A stretch of DNA of 64,000 nucleotides from Stramonita haemastoma (GCA_030674155.1 CM060329.1:26836184-26900183), one strand, 5' to 3'. Numbered from the stretch's first letter, positions 1 to 50,710 are shown. Translations and numbers: made by a program. The notes: generated by a model from the letters alone, not told the origin.

Positions 1-1985
1 GTTTAGATTGAGACGATGTTGGATGTTGTTTATACAGAGATGATGTCGATCGTTGTGGTTGTGTACAGAGATGATGTGTGGTGGTGGTGGTTGTGTTCAG
101 AGATGATGATGGTGGTGGTGTGTGTTCAAGATGGTGTCGTGTTGTTAGTACAGAGATGATGTTGGTGGTTGTTGTGTACAGAGATGATGTTGGTGGTTGT
201 ATGTACAGAGATGATGTTGGTGGTTGTATGTACAAGATGATGTTGGTGGTTGTTAGTACAGAGATGATGTTGGTGTGGTGGTGGTTGTGTGCAGAGATGA
301 GTGCGGCTGTTATTGTGTACAGAGATGATGTGGTGGTGGTAGTGTTGTATGTACAGAGATGTGTGGTGGTGTGTGTGTTCAGAGATGATGATGGTGGTGG
401 TGGTTGTGTTCAGAGATGGTGTCGTGGTGTTATTACAGAGATGATGTTGGTGGTTGTTATGTACAGAGATGATGTTGGTGGTTGTTGTGTACAGAGATGA
501 GTTTGGTTGTTATGTACAGAGATGATGTTGGTGGTTGTAGTACAGAGATGAGTTGGTGGTGGTGGTGTTGTGTGCAGAGATGATGTTGGCGGCTGTTATT
601 GTGTACAGAGATGATGGTGGTGGTGGTAGTGGTTGTTATGTACAGAGATGATGTTGGTGGTGGTGGTTGTGTTCAGAGATGATGATGGTGGTGGTGGTTG
701 TGTTCAGAGATGGTGTCGGTGGTTGTTATGTACAGAGATGATGTTGGTGGTTGTTATGTACAGAGATGATGTTGGTGGTTGTTGTGTACAGAGATGATGT
801 TGGTGGTTGTTATGTACAGAGATGATGTTGGTGGTTGTGTTTGTACAGAGATGATGTTGGTGGGTTGTTGTGTTCAGAGATGATGATGGTGGTGGTTGTG
901 TACAGAGATGATGTTGGTGGTGGTTGTGTACAGAGATGATGTTGGTGGTGGTTGTCAGAGATGATGTTGGTTGTTATGTACAGAGATGATGTTGGTGGTG
1001 GTTGTCAGAGATGATGTTGTTGTTATGTACAGAGATGATGTTGGTGGTGGTTGTCAGAGATGATGTTGGTGGTGGTTGTGTACAGAGATGATGTTGGTGG
1101 TGGGTTGTCAGAGATGATGTTGGTGGTTGTTGTGTACAGAGATGATGTTGGTGGTTGTGTACAGAGATGATGTGGTGGTGTTGTCAGAGATGATGTGGTG
1201 GTGGTTGTCAGAGATGATGTTGGTGCTGTGTACAGAGATGATGTTGGTGGTTGTCGGTGAGGTGTGTGTGCAGAGATGATGTTGGTGGTGGTTGTACAGA
1301 GATGATGTTGGTAGTGGTTGTGTACAGAGATGATGTTGGTGGTGGTTGTCAGAGATGAGTTGGTGGGGTGTCAGAGATGATAGTGGTGGTGGTTGTCAGA
1401 GATGATGGTGGTGGTGGTTGTCAGAGATGATGGTGGTGGTGGTTGTCAGAGATGATGTTGTGGTTGTGTACAGAGATGAGTTGGTGTGGTTGTCAGAGAT
1501 GATGTGGTGTGGTTGTGTACAGAGATGATGTTGGTGGTGGTGTCAGAGATGATGTTGGTGGTGGTTGTCAGAGATGATGGTGGTGGTGTTGTCAGAGATG
1601 ATGGTGGTGGTTGTCAGAGATGATGGTGGTGGTTGTCAGAGATGATGGTGTGGTGTTGTCAGAGATGATGGGGTGTGGTTGTCAGAGTGATGGGTGTGGT
1701 TGTCAAGATGAGGTTGTGGTTGTGCAGAGATATGTGGTGGTGGTGTCAGAGATGATGGTGGTGTGTTGTCCAGAGAATGGTGGTGTGGTTGTTTGACAGA
1801 GATGATGTGTGTCAGTGTTGTTGTGTTCAGAGATGATGTTGGTGGTTGTTGTGTGTTCAGAAATGATGTGGTGTGTTGTTGTGTTCAGAAGATGTTGTGG
1901 TGTTGTGGTCGAATGATGTTGTGTGGTGGTGGTGTGGTGTGTGGTAGTTGTGCAGAATGATGTTTGTGTAGTGTATAGTTGTTAT
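1..1985. repeat. Minisatellite, about 24-25 bp unit
   Basis: The first 2 kb is an irregular tandem array of a G/T-rich unit built from CAGAGATGATG followed by TTGGTGGTTGTGTA, with variants that lose or gain one or two bases. It ends just before the splice acceptor of the first recognisable cyclase exon, so it fills the 3' part of an intron whose start lies outside the window. Open reading frames through it only mirror the repeat and are not genes. Confidence 0.93.
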
Positions 1986-1999
1986 TGTTGTTGTTGCAG

Positions 2000-10587
<8,588 letters not shown>

Positions 10588-11855
10588 TGACGTCGTCACG
10601 TAAGCTGTGCGTTGATTGGTTGAGGACAGCGCGCTGTGAGTTGTGCTGACATCATCTGTTTTCTGATTGGCTGACAACGTCTCCTGTGTAAGCTTTGTAC
10701 TGATTGGCTGACAGCGTCACCGTGTAAGTTCCGCAGCTACGAAATGACACCTTGTTGTGTAAGAGGAAGAGACAAGAGTCCTGCGTCATTGTGCTGAAGT
10801 CTTCTGTGTTCACTGCTGGACAGAGGAACAGCAGTTCAGCACTGCAGGGTGCACCGCCATAGAGGGGACCTTCTTTTTTTTTTTCTTTTTCTCTTTTTTT
10901 TTTTAGCAATTCATACATCTTTAATACAGAGAAACAGTGAGGGAAACACAGAAGGTTCCCTCTAGTACAAATCTGACTTCTCTCTAGAGGGGTTCTTCTG
11001 TTGAAGGACCTATGATGCCTGACGTCAGAGGACTCTGACCTCACAGTGCTGTGACAATTGAAGGGGTGTGACTGCAGTGGTTTGACTAAACTGGTGTGAC
11101 TAAAGGGGTGTGACTGTAGTGGTGTGACTACAGTGGTGCGACTACAGCGGTGTGACTAAAGTGGAATGGCTAAACTGGTGTGACTAAAGTGGTGTGTTCA
11201 TAGTTCAAGGCTGCAGACAAAGAGACATTGTTATGTCCACATAACAGTTGTGGTCTTCACATGCGATAGCGCTGTCAGTCAAAACCCAATCACGTTAAAT
11301 CCTTTTGATTACGTTATGAAATTCCGTGTACTTTGATCAAGCCGGAATATATGTAATCATGTATGCTGGGTATGAAATTGCTGAAAATTTAGGGGGGTTG
11401 TGGGGTTTTTTAAAAGATTGTGTACTACCCCAGCTGTGGCAGTCTTCATGTAGACTATGACTGCACACAGTTGTGGTGGCTGGGTATCTGCAGGCCTGTC
11501 ATTCCATCAGCCCCAACCAGTCAACTCTTCAACAAGGGGGAGGTGGTTGTCTGTTTTTTTAAGCTGGGAGAACAAGACATTGCATTCAGGAGTTTGCACA
11601 CAATCTCACCTGTTGATCTCAGGTCAGTTGATAGCGTTAGAGTCAGTGTGGCTCGATCATCCACTTATCTCAGTGGTGACTTCACTGAACCAGCTTCCTT
11701 CACATCACACCTTCCATATTGGGACCACTGATTCAGTCTCCCCCTTTGGGTCATGGAATAAGCATGACAGCGATAACAAGACAAAAATAGAATTGCCACA
11801 GTTGGGATCCCATTTTTCCTGACAGTCTTCACAGGTGTCGGTTGTTTTTTTAACA
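10588..11855 (+). other. Probable 3' UTR and downstream sequence of the cyclase gene
   Basis: Non-coding. Imperfect repeats of TGATTGGCTGA at 10610-10715, T-runs at 10873-10905 and a short array of GACTAAA/GTGGTGTGACTACAG at 11060-11200. No clear AATAAA is seen soon after the stop, so the transcript end is unknown. Confidence 0.5.
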
Positions 11856-12155
11856 GACAGGATAGCTCAGTGGTCACAGCACTCTATTTCCCCCAACCAT
11901 TGTTTGGCAGCATAGAGCATGGTTACCAATTGGATGGGTAACCATTTACGCGCCTTGGCTTCAGTACAGTCTCCCAGTTCACCCAGCTGTAAATGGGTAC
12001 TTGCCCTCCTGAGGGTCAAGAAAGTTATATAAAGCAGCGAGGGAGAGGAGATGGGCGCCGCCCTCAATATGCTGGCCCCTAGAGAAACTGAGGTTTCTGA
12101 CACCTTTCTCCCCTACGACCACATAGGTTATACCTTTACCTATTGTTGTGACAGT
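11856..12155 (+). mobile_element. SINE family 2 (tRNA/5S-like), divergent copy
   Basis: Head GACAGGATAGCTCAGTGGTC is an A box. Further on, GCATGGTTACC and ATTGGATGGGTAACC match the 5S rRNA intermediate element/C-box region. The conserved body (CAGCGAGGGAGAGGAGATGG, CCTCAATATGCTGGCC) and the end TTATACCTTTACCTA are shared with copies at 31879, 35709 and 46091. Confidence 0.85.
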
Positions 12156-13470
12156 TTTTTTCCTGACAATCTCCACCATTGTAAGTACTTTTTTGACAAC
12201 AGTGAACACATGTGTTGACATGTATTGAAGAATGCAGTGGGGATGTTGTGTATTGTGTACTGCATCATAGAACACATAGATAGGATTGTCAATTATATCA
12301 CAGCCAGATGCAGGTGACAATATACAACTCTCTCTCTTGATGGTTTGGTCTGCCGGTGTGTGTGTGATGTTCGTGTGACATGCCCGTACCACTTCAGTTT
12401 GCGTTTTTTCACTAAAATCAGCTCTTCATAATTATAGTCTGATGGCGTTTTCATTTCTGCTTTTCATTTCTTCGTTAGTTTTATGTTCTGTGTATGAGAT
12501 ACCAAGAAGTTTACGACAGCATCTCCTCTCCATTGCCTGTATCTTTCAGTGTCTGCTGTGTTTTAACATTTCTATTAAGATACCAGTCATTATACCAGAG
12601 AGAGCACGCTACAATGGTAGGCTACACAGTTTCTGTCCTTGGAGAGAGCACGCAGAATTGGGGTAAGGAGTATCATTGAGAGGACAATACGTTAGTGTAG
12701 GGAGTATCATGGAGAGCACACTTACTGCATAAAGGTAGGGTGTAGGATGTACCTTCTCTATGGCTGCTTCAGGCAACACTTTGCATCTGGGCAGCAGTGT
12801 CTTGGTTCAAGATTCAAGATTGAATTCGCATTTGACCCCTCTTGGGGCATGGAGAATTTCAGAAAACAGAATTGACGGTAACAGATATAATTTGCATTAA
12901 TAGAATAGGTTCATACACCGAATTTCACAGAAATGAAAATATCGTCAGCCTTTTCATTAACGCCATGCAACTTGACAGCACACATCAACGGATCGATTCT
13001 CCAGACTTCAGGCTGTCAGCTTTAGTCCTGTCCATCACTCCATCATAGCCTGCTCCTATGTACAGGAAGAGGTGCGCAGTCTTCATATCCTGACTGGACA
13101 AATGGGACCTCAATGTCAGTGCTGAAGCATGCTAAAGTAAGCCTTTGCCATATTTGCAGTACATGTGTATGCGCACACCGCTCTACATCAGCGCATTTCT
13201 GTTTGGCTTCAAGCAAAGTCCATATCTACTTGTGAAGTTTCTAATTAATATGTTGGCATGTAGTGTCATGATTATGTGGTGTACTTTATGACTTTTGTTG
13301 CAAACATTTTGGCAGTCGCATATGGTTTCTTTGGTTTTCCCAGTTCAGTAGGTATGAGGACTTGGATTGGTCTGTTCATTGTGTCCACCTGATTTCATCG
13401 GTGGATTGGTGTTGGCACCATGAGTGTGACGTATGTGTTAAAAGCAATGCTTACAATACAGACTCCAACA
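12156..13470. other. Intergenic sequence, no gene seen
   Basis: Unique-looking AT-balanced sequence between the convergent cyclase and transporter genes. Only short ORFs of fewer than 80 codons without recognisable content. Confidence 0.6.
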
Positions 13471-13479
13471 TGATTTCAC

Positions 13480-14300
13480 CTTTTCTTTTTATTTGGATTT
13501 TCTGTAGCCTTGTAAGAATGATCTCGCCATTTATACAAAAGCAATACGTCACTTTATATTGGGGATTTTCAACAATATTGAGATAACGATAAAAATGCAT
13601 TGTAAAGAAAATAGCAGCTTTATCATCATTTGGAATTTTCAGTAACCTTGTAGCAGTGATACCGTTGTAAAATAAGAAATGATATTGGAGATGTTTTCAT
13701 TGTAGTTTTCCATTTTGTAACAATGATACCAATGTCTTGACCAGAAGATGTCAGGGTTTTTTTCATGTGGGATTTTTTGACAATCTTGAAACACTGATAT
13801 TGTTGTATTGTCAAGATACTTAGATCTATATCAGATTTATTTTAACTGGGGACTTTCAACTTTATCATAACAATGATGCTATTCTATGGTCAAGAGAAAT
13901 ATACCAGATTCATTTTCATTTGGCACATTCAACAATCTTGCAACAGTGATATTTATTGTATTGTAAAATAAATTGGTTTCTTTCAGTTTGGAATGTGTAA
14001 TAATTTTATGGCAATGACATTTGTGTCAGATAAAATTGTATTATTTATAGTATTTTTTAATGGGATTCTTAGCAGTTTTCTGTGATGAGTATAGGCAAGA
14101 TAATGATATAAAGCCCATTTTTGTTTGGACCATTTCGCAAATTTGCAGTATAAACACAAATTTATTGTCAAGAAATGATCTGCTTTAACTTCTGGTATTT
14201 TCAGCAATCCTACTGCAGTGTTACCTGCACTTGTCCTAATTGAGATCAGGTTTCTTTTCACTGGAGTTTTGGAACAGTATTGCAGCACTGGTGGCCTTCA
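13480..14300. repeat. Old, strongly diverged tandem array, about 70-bp period
   Basis: A motif like TTTGGGATTTTCA-ACAAT-CTTGCAACAGTGAT recurs near 13490, 13560, 13630, 13700, 13771, 13844, 13918, 13987, 14058, 14124, 14200 and 14262. Related units appear again at 14693, 14766, 14838, 15640 and 15707. Confidence 0.75.
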
Positions 14301-14990
14301 TGGGCAGTGAGGCTATAGACAAAATAAACTGAAATCATGCCAGTATATTATTGTGTAAGATAATTCTCATATTGAGTTTATATTGATATGGTGAACCCTA
14401 GATTGATAATTATCTTGTTACACCTTGAAAGTTATGTTATTTTCAGACCACCTCCATCCACGACAAGCTTTTAGCATCACAACCTACTCTATTTCATAAG
14501 AAAAAAAATCCTCTGAAGTTGGAGTATGGATGCCTTTATGGCAAGGTGTTTAACAGCCATGCGTACAAACTTCTCATCCAGTGTGTGCTTACAGCCTCAC
14601 AGGGATTCCCAGGTGTAACCAGTGAGGCAGAGTGCGTGTTCTGGGTGATCTCCAAGGTGTTAAGCTGGGGAATGCCCAACAATATCATTTCCACAGGAGA
14701 TTTTCAACATTCCTGCTATAGTGAGACAAAAGTGTTGTCTAGAAAATATCAGTCAGGTTTGTTTTCATTTGGGATTCTAAGCAGTCTTACAGTGACACCG
14801 ATATTTTGTCAAGGAAATGCTATCATTTTGATCTTCATTGGAATTTTCAACAGGAAAATGCCATCCCTATCATGTTTATTCTATTCTTTTGGAAGAGTAC
14901 GCTATCACATGCCAGTGAATATACCTGGTATATTGGCGTGTATGAGCTAACCATCGCTATTTTTATGCACATCACACTCATTTGAACAGC
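14301..14990. repeat. Intergenic, with outlying copies of the 70-bp unit
   Basis: Contains units of the same array near 14693-14860 (for example TTTGGGATTCTAAGCAGTC). The 143-codon frame at 14519-14950 is assembled from these repeats and shows no protein signature. Confidence 0.55.
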
Positions 14991-15412
14991 ACTTTCTCTG
15001 TGAAAAAAGAATACTGAATATAGATATCAAACCACTTTCTCTGTGAAAACAGAATACTGATATAGATATCAAACCACTTTCTCTGTGAAAACAGAATACT
15101 GATATAGATATCAAACCATTTTCTCTGTGAAAACAGAATACTGATATAGATATCATAACCATTTTCTCTGTGAAAACAGAATACTGATATAGATATCATA
15201 CCATTTTCTCTGTGAAAGATACTGATAGAATTATTTCTTGAAAAGAATATGATATGATATCACACTATTTTTCCTGTAAAGACTACCGATGTAAACAACA
15301 AACCATTTTCTCTATGAAAACGGACTATTTCAATATTGACATCAAACCATTTTCATTGTGAAAACAGACCACTGATACAACAAACCATTTTCTCTGTGAA
15401 AAAGACCACTGA
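14991..15412. repeat. 42-bp tandem repeat
   Basis: Unit TTTCTCTGTGAAAACAGAAT plus ACTGATATAGATATCAAACC repeats cleanly five to six times to about 15230, then degenerates to 15412. Confidence 0.92.
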
Positions 15413-15974
15413 TCATTATAGGCATTAAGCCTGACCTTCTTCTGTGCTTGTAATTTTTGCTGGAGGTCTGCTCGCTGGCCTCAGCCAACACATTCCAATT
15501 TCAGAGCAGCTCATTTCAAGACTTGCCAAGAGTCAAATGTCAAAGACTTGCCAAGAATCAATGGTAACACACTTCAAAAAGTAACAACTAGCAGCCATGC
15601 ATCCACACACTGTTCCTACATCCCTTGTCTGAGACAGTGGGATTTCAGCAGTCATACCACAGTGATGCCACCATTCTATCAGGAACATCCCATCAGTGTG
15701 ATCTTTATTGGGAATTTTCAACAAGCAAATGGAATTCAATGCAATGTTCTACAAGAATTCAAAGCATTTATCCTCAACAGACTTTTATGTAAACAAAATA
15801 AACACACAAAATATAACATAATGAACAACAGATTTTAGTACTTTTTGATCGATAAAAAAGGGATAAAATATCAGTTCCAAAGCTGGTGTGTGGTAAATGA
15901 GGTAAAAATAGTGAGGTTGCCAAGTAGTGAAAAGTGAGGGGGGAAAAAAAAAAAAAGCTTCAGATCACCACACA
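15413..15974. other. Intergenic, no gene seen
   Basis: Two further units of the 70-bp family lie near 15640 and 15707. The rest is unique sequence. Confidence 0.5.
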
Positions 15975-16150
15975 AACCAGCCACTATGGTGCAGTGATCA
16001 GCAATTTGGGTTAGGGGTTAGAAGCGGGGTTCAAATCTCTTAAGAATCATAGGGATTTGTTCAGACTCCAGCCAGGTCCTACCCAGTGCCAGTTTGCTAT
16101 GGGCTTGTTGGGAAGACTGGGACCACACAGTCAACCTTCATCTACTTTGG
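15975..16150 (+). mobile_element. Possible degenerate tRNA-derived SINE
   Basis: TATGGTGCAGTGATCAGC resembles an A box and GGGGTTCAAATCTC a B box, about 45 bases apart. The following sequence has the look of a SINE body. No second copy found in the window. Confidence 0.35.
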
Positions 16151-17335
16151 GTTTTGAGAATGTTTTTTACATTACCTGACCAACACTGCATGTGTCTGTT
16201 ATCTCTTGGGCCTGGTTGATGCAGGAGATGTGACAGGAAGCGCAGAATACAACCTTGTCAAGTAGTCTCAGAGCACATGCATTCCATAGCAGCATCAGTA
16301 CATCATCCTCATCACTCTCGTCGTTATGGAATAAATGTAAAATTGTCTGATTCAGTGGCCTCGGTTGCTCTGGTCTCATGGTGTTCTCAGTTTGGGTTTT
16401 CCCATTCCCATCTGTGCCTGTGGTGAGTTTGTGTCAAAGCCTTTGGGGTTGGAGGTTCAAGGAGAAGGTCATTGAAGTGAGGGTATGGTGACCATCACCC
16501 CAAGTGGGTGCCTCTCTCAGTTAGTCTGGCTCTGCAACTTAACTATAACGTCATCAGAAGGGGGGTTGGTAGGTGGTTACCTGCATATGCTATCTCAGAA
16601 CAGGCACCACTGAACACCACCAAAGTGACCAAGCAGCAGTGCAGGGCCCCTCTGGCTGGTGGCCCCACAGCAGCCTGACATTGATGGGCTCCCTGTGGAC
16701 TTTGGATCCTGGAGATGCGGCATGATGGCTGTGGCCGTGACTGGATACAGAGATATCAACATGAGCGCCAAGAGAACAGCAGGACAGGAACATCAAAGAA
16801 GATGAGGCACTTAAAAAAAAGGTCACAATGCAAGCCGGGTTTAATCAAAGGAAGACATTTCTAAAACTTCATAAATTGTGACGACTCCACCACATAAGGA
16901 GTCGCTTTGCACCAGAGGTCAATTTTTAGTTACTGACATGTTATTAATCTGCAATAAAAAGGCTATCCAATACAAAAAAAAAAGATTGAAAATCGTACAA
17001 TTTTGTGCAAAGTTATCACAAATTGAAATGATAGACTGCAAGATGGGACAAAATAAGAGACGGGCAAGTCCATTTTTGTAACACGTTGTCAGAATGAGGG
17101 CTTAGGTAATTTCAAAACACATTTAAAAGCAAAAAGAATTAAAATTATGCCTCAATATTTTATTACAAGGTAGAATAACGGATACGGTTTAATAATCGAT
17201 CAAAATCTCTAAACTGACAACTTGACCCCCACCTGCCTTTAATAGCTCCTAGTGCAAAATTGGGTAATGTACTAAGCGACTCATTTCGTGGTGGAGCGTC
17301 ACAATTGATTATTATACTTTAAGAAATAGTACACA
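16151..17335. other. Intergenic, no gene seen
   Basis: No coding signature. Short frames only. Confidence 0.55.
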
Positions 17336-17351
17336 CACTATTCATTCTTTA

Positions 17352-17407
<56 letters not shown>

Positions 17408-17520
17408 CAACCAAAAATACAAAAAAACATACTAGAGGTGATTCAAAATCTATTTTGTATATATGCTCACTTTCAGGAATGATGTAAAACTTCAGTGGCT
17501 AAACCTTGGGGCCAAAAAGG

Positions 17521-17579
<59 letters not shown>
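17352..17579. repeat. (AC)n and (CT)n microsatellites
   Basis: (AC)n at 17353-17404 and (CT)n at 17520-17579. Confidence 0.95.
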
Positions 17580-17580
<1 letters not shown>

Positions 17581-17664
17581 CAACAAAGTGTAAATAAATA
17601 CACATCACAGGCTGCAGCAAAACAAGCCTCTAACTGTAACAGCAGCATACATTCTACACATTTC

Positions 17665-17960
17665 CATTAACCGAAGCAAAAAGTCCCTAAGTGATGTGTA
17701 CAATACATTTTTGACTCAAGCAAAAAGTCCCTAAGTGATGTGTACAATACATTTTTGACTCACGCAAAAAGTCCCTAAGTGACGTGTACAATACATTTTT
17801 GACTCGAGCACAAAAAGTCCCTAAGTGATGTGGTACAATACATTTTTGACTCGAGCAAAAAGTCCCTAACGTGTTGTACATAATTAATAATGACTACAGG
17901 ACAAATGTCCCTGACTGGCAATGTACGATACATTTTTGACACAAACAAAATCACTCTTTC
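17665..17960. repeat. 44-bp tandem repeat
   Basis: Unit AGCAAAAAGTCCCTAAGTGA plus TGTGTACAATACATTTTTGACTC, about six copies, the last two degraded. Confidence 0.92.
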
Positions 17961-18164
17961 TCATACATGCTGATACAGAGGCTGCCTCTTCTCCCCCCCC
18001 CCTTTCCCCCTCACCCCTTTTTCTCCCCACACTGTGCTTGGGGAACAGAGCCAGCACAGTCTACAACAGTCTGCCCTGAACAATCCCGTTCTGGACTATG
18101 CTGACAAGTCCCACAAGACGGAGACTGTCTCTCCAAGAAAGCTCCGGAGTATTTTTGACTACAA

Positions 18165-18400
18165 CATTTGGGGCACAACCTTTTTTCTTCCTGAGCATGG
18201 GTATAGTCTGACCCATGTCTATGGCACACCATGTTAGAGACAAATGGGGAACAAGCTTTCTTCTTAGCGAGCATGGGTATAGTCTGACCCATGTCTATGG
18301 CACACCATGTTAGAGACAAATGGGGAACAAGCTTTCTTCTTAGCGAGCATGGGTATAGTCTGACCCATGTCTAAGGCACACAATGTTAGAGACGAACAGT
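18165..18400. repeat. 76-bp tandem repeat
   Basis: Unit containing AACAAGCTTTCTTCTTAGCG, AGCATGGGTATAGTCTGACC and CACACCATGTTAGAGACA; two near-identical copies (from 18247 and 18323) and a partial one upstream. Confidence 0.9.
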
Positions 18401-18550
18401 CTTCTATATAAAAAATGTTTAAAAAACATGAGTACATTCTGACCCTGGATGTATGGCATGCAAGGATTAAAAGAAACAGTCTTCCTTTAAAATCAAAGAA
18501 GAGAAACAAGCATGGGTACAATATGACCTATAACATTAAAAAAAGTTAAA

Positions 18551-18815
18551 GTCTGTCCCGAGCCATAAGGCTCATCAGGCCGGTGCTTATCCCGGTTTCT
18601 GTGGCGTTAAGCGACTGAGAGTCATAGACTCCCCCCTGGATAGGACGCCAGTCTATCGCAGGATTAACCCCCAACACAAGGTTGGTACCCCTTTTACACC
18701 TGGGTGGGGTGAGAAAATAGCCGTAAAGTGCCTTTTCCAAGGGCACAACGCCATAGCGGAATAGCTGGGATCGAACCCGCAACCTTTAGATTACGAGTAC
18801 AACACACAAACTTAT
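18551..18815 (-). mobile_element. SINE family 3 (tRNA-Thr-like), 5'-truncated copy
   Basis: In reverse, it carries the family-3 body (TTTTCTCACCCCACCCAGGT, GATAGACTGGCGTCCTATCC, AACCGGGATAAGCACCGGCC). The head is cut inside the tRNA part at AATCTAAAGG. Confidence 0.93.
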
Positions 18816-19878
18816 GGAAGAAATTGTCCTCTTGAAAATAAAATGCAAGGGTATGTTTTGTCCCCTGATGTATGAGACACAAGGTTGGTTCTATGTGAGT
18901 ATGGGGACATAGTGACCCATGGTGTACTGGGAAATCTACTGATATGATTCTGAACTTTTTAGTTCATGCACAAAACAAGCAATGTTTCTTTAATGTGAAC
19001 ACAAGTAACATACCAGCTCGAAAGATGGACTACAAAACATGAATGAGGTTTACTTTTTTTTGTACCCACACTGTATGGCAAAATTTCAACAACAAAAAAC
19101 AAATAAAAACAAAAAATTCAGCTATTTATGGAATTTAATAGCTTCAATGCAAGAACAATAGAAGACTGATATGCATGCTAAATGAAGTCAAATTATAAAA
19201 GCCTTATGCATTTATCAAGTATACATCATCTATGCAAAGCATAAAAAACAGCAGCATGATATCTTCAATACAATAACCAATCCAAAAGTTCATACACATT
19301 CTGCAAAGTGTCAACAACAAATCTTCAGCTGTTTACCAGATAAAAGATATCACGATTGTCATATTTAAAAAGTGCATATGTTCATTAAAAAAATTTCTGA
19401 GTAGTAAAACCCCGAGTTGTACACTTTTTGAAACCCCATCAGCTTTAAAATGTGTCCACACACAATTACATCCTTGATCAATACAGGAATGCAGGAAAGA
19501 ATACATCCTTGATCAATACAGGAATGCAGGAAAGAATGAACTTCAAAACACTGGACCCCACAACGGCCTCCACAGACCTGCTGCTCTCAGGAGCAGAACC
19601 CCCATCACACACCTCTGTTCCAGCAGACTTCAGAAAACAGCTCCCCCCTCCCCTCCCCTCCCCCAACCCTCCCAAATCCCCTGCAGGACATGTCCATACA
19701 GTCAATCAGCCCCTGGAATGAACGTGTTCAGTGTTCACATCAAAACAAGGAACGAGGTTTGGGAACGCATCTGAAGACATCTTCCCAGTCTCCACACACG
19801 GCTAGAGAGAAGCATGGCTCCAGGTTTGTCTTGAACTGCGCTGATGTGCACTTTTCCCAAAAAGCCACAGCCACAGCT
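18816..19878. other. Downstream of transporter gene, no gene seen
   Basis: Mostly unique AT-rich sequence that could be transporter 3' UTR or intergenic. A 37-bp unit (ATCCTTGATCAATACAGGAA...) is duplicated at 19470-19537. Confidence 0.5.
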
Positions 19879-19999
19879 AGATACACCACATCACACCACA
19901 CCACACCACACACCACACCACACCACATACCACACCACACCACACCTCCACACCACACCACACATCACCACACCACACCACACCACACCACATCACGTG
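19879..19999. repeat. (CACCA)n array
   Basis: About 120 bases of CACACCACAC-type repeats. Confidence 0.95.
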
Positions 20000-20557
20000 G
20001 GTCAAACAATCCACTGAGCAGATGGCTTTGCCGAGTGCTGACATCCCATGAGCTGGTCAGGTCTCTGGTGCATGCTGGACATGCCTTGTTTCCCTCACTG
20101 CCTGACTGCTGCTGTGAACAATGCTGCCTCATCTTCTGCAGCCATGCATGCGCACATACATAAAGGCAAGTAACGTAAGGCACTGGTAGGTTAGCAAGTT
20201 GGCCTGGAAGACAGTTGAAAAAAAGATTTTAAAAAAGACTCCGCACTGCATCACATTGCACTGTGTTGTAGTTATGTTGTGTTGCATTGTATCACGGGTT
20301 GTACTCTGCGTTATGATATTGCAAAGTATTGTGTTGTACTGTTACAGTCACAAACTGTATTCCATTGTAAAACAGGGCAGCTGTTCCTGGGAAAACATGT
20401 CTATCTCCTGCCAAAGTATGAGGGCATACTCGTAAAGAAAGGGAGAGAATGAGACTTTCCCTCCTTCCCTCCCCTGAGAAAAAGGAAAGAGTGGAGATCA
20501 AGGCTTTCTCCCCCTCACCCCCCCCCCCCCCCCTCCTTGCCCCTGTGCTGTGAGGAC

Positions 20558-49105
<28,548 letters not shown>

Positions 49106-49944
49106 GCTGCTGTCCTGAAGCCACAGATAATTATAATACTGATTAATAATAAAAGGAATGTTATGTGTATAGAGCACTATATCTTGCAAAAACAAATCAA
49201 AGCACTTGCATTCAACCAATCCTTACTCATCTAACCAATAACAATTGAGAGTTTTAACAAAGTCAAATGTAAAACACACACACACAATGCACAGTCACAC
49301 ACACACACACAACACACACACACATGCACGCACGCACGAAAGTTGTACACTTTGGCAGGTGGTGGATATTTCGGCTGTTGAGAGCAGGGGCGGCTATAAG
49401 ATGAAACAGAAGGGGAATATTTAGCTATGAAATAAACATGTCTTGAGGCTTGATTTAAAAGTGTCATAGGCAGACTTTTGACGGAGGGAGAGAGCAAGAT
49501 CGTTCCAGATCACTGGACCAGAAATTGAGAGAGAGCGACGACCAACAGTGGATTGGTTGGATCTAGGTATTGTGAATGAGGAGTGTACAGGTAAAGACAT
49601 TCACAGATTTAGGACAGTGAGGTAGGAGGATCTATGTCTTCTCTTCTGCAGGAGGTTATCTGAACGATAACAAAATGATGATGACATTACATTATGTGTA
49701 ACTAATACAAGGAAATGCAGAAGTAGGTTCTAAGAAGTAGAGGTATTATATATATATATATATGTATTATATATATATAATTATATATATTTATATATAT
49801 AATTATTGTATGTTTGTGTGTACTCTCCAATAATGATATTATTTTATTATAACTAATGCAAAGGAAATAAAGAAGTAGGCACAAAGTAATGGAAATATTA
49901 TACATTGTATGTTTGTGTGTACTCAGCATGTGTAAGTCTTTTAT

Positions 49945-50215
49945 AATCTTATTTAATTTCTTCTTTATTTCGAAGATAATGGAATACGCACACCTGTGCT
50001 TTTATACACCCAGGCCAGTCACAGTGTGCATGGGGTTTTGTAAATTTTGTAATCCATTCCCACCGGCACAAAATGACCTACTCTTCCAATAGGCGGAATG
50101 GGTTTTTAATGTGTGCACAAGATATTCGACCTGCATTTACACGCTGGACCTCAGTTTATAGTCTCATCTGAAAGACTTTCTGGGAGGGCTGTCAGTACTG
50201 ATGCTAATTCTAGCC
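49945..50215 (-). mobile_element. SINE family 1 (reverse), partial
   Basis: TTTATTTCGAAGATAATGGA, CCCACCGGCACAAAATGACC, then CTCATCTGAAAGACTTTCTG and a degraded TCAGTACTGATGCTAATTCT. The tRNA head is mostly gone. Confidence 0.85.
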
Positions 50216-50303
50216 GTCCAGGGGGAAAATCATGTTGAAAATCATGTTGAACAGTGTCTCAGTGGTGTGTATGTCAAAAGTCAGTCAAAATGTTATTTCC
50301 TGC

Positions 50304-50306
<3 letters not shown>

Positions 50307-50360
<54 letters not shown>

Positions 50361-50546
50361 TGTGTGTGTGTGTGTGTGTAGTAGTAGTAGTACTTCAGTT
50401 TAACGTCTTTCCACTAAATAGTGATATCAGACATGTGTGAGTGTGTGTGTGTGTGTGAGTGTGTGTGTGTGAGTGTGTATGTGAGTGTGTATGTGCGTGC
50501 GTGCGTGTTTGTGAGAATGTGTGTGTGCGAGTGTGTGTGTGAGTGA

Positions 50547-50623
<77 letters not shown>

Positions 50624-50656
50624 CGTGCGCGCGCGCATGTGTGTGTGAGAGTGAAT

Positions 50657-50708
<52 letters not shown>

Positions 50709-50710
50709 GT

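Noticed and set aside
1..1985. CRISPR array (regular repeats)
   Set aside because: The repeats are direct and without unique spacers, and the genome is clearly animal.
14519..14950. 143-codon frame at 14519-14950
   Set aside because: Overlaps units of the diverged 70-bp array, and the protein has no recognisable features.
16590..16826. Minus-strand frame at 16590-16826 as a further transporter exon
   Set aside because: No membrane-span character and no fitting phase; the exon at 20558-20643 already gives a complete in-phase C-terminus.
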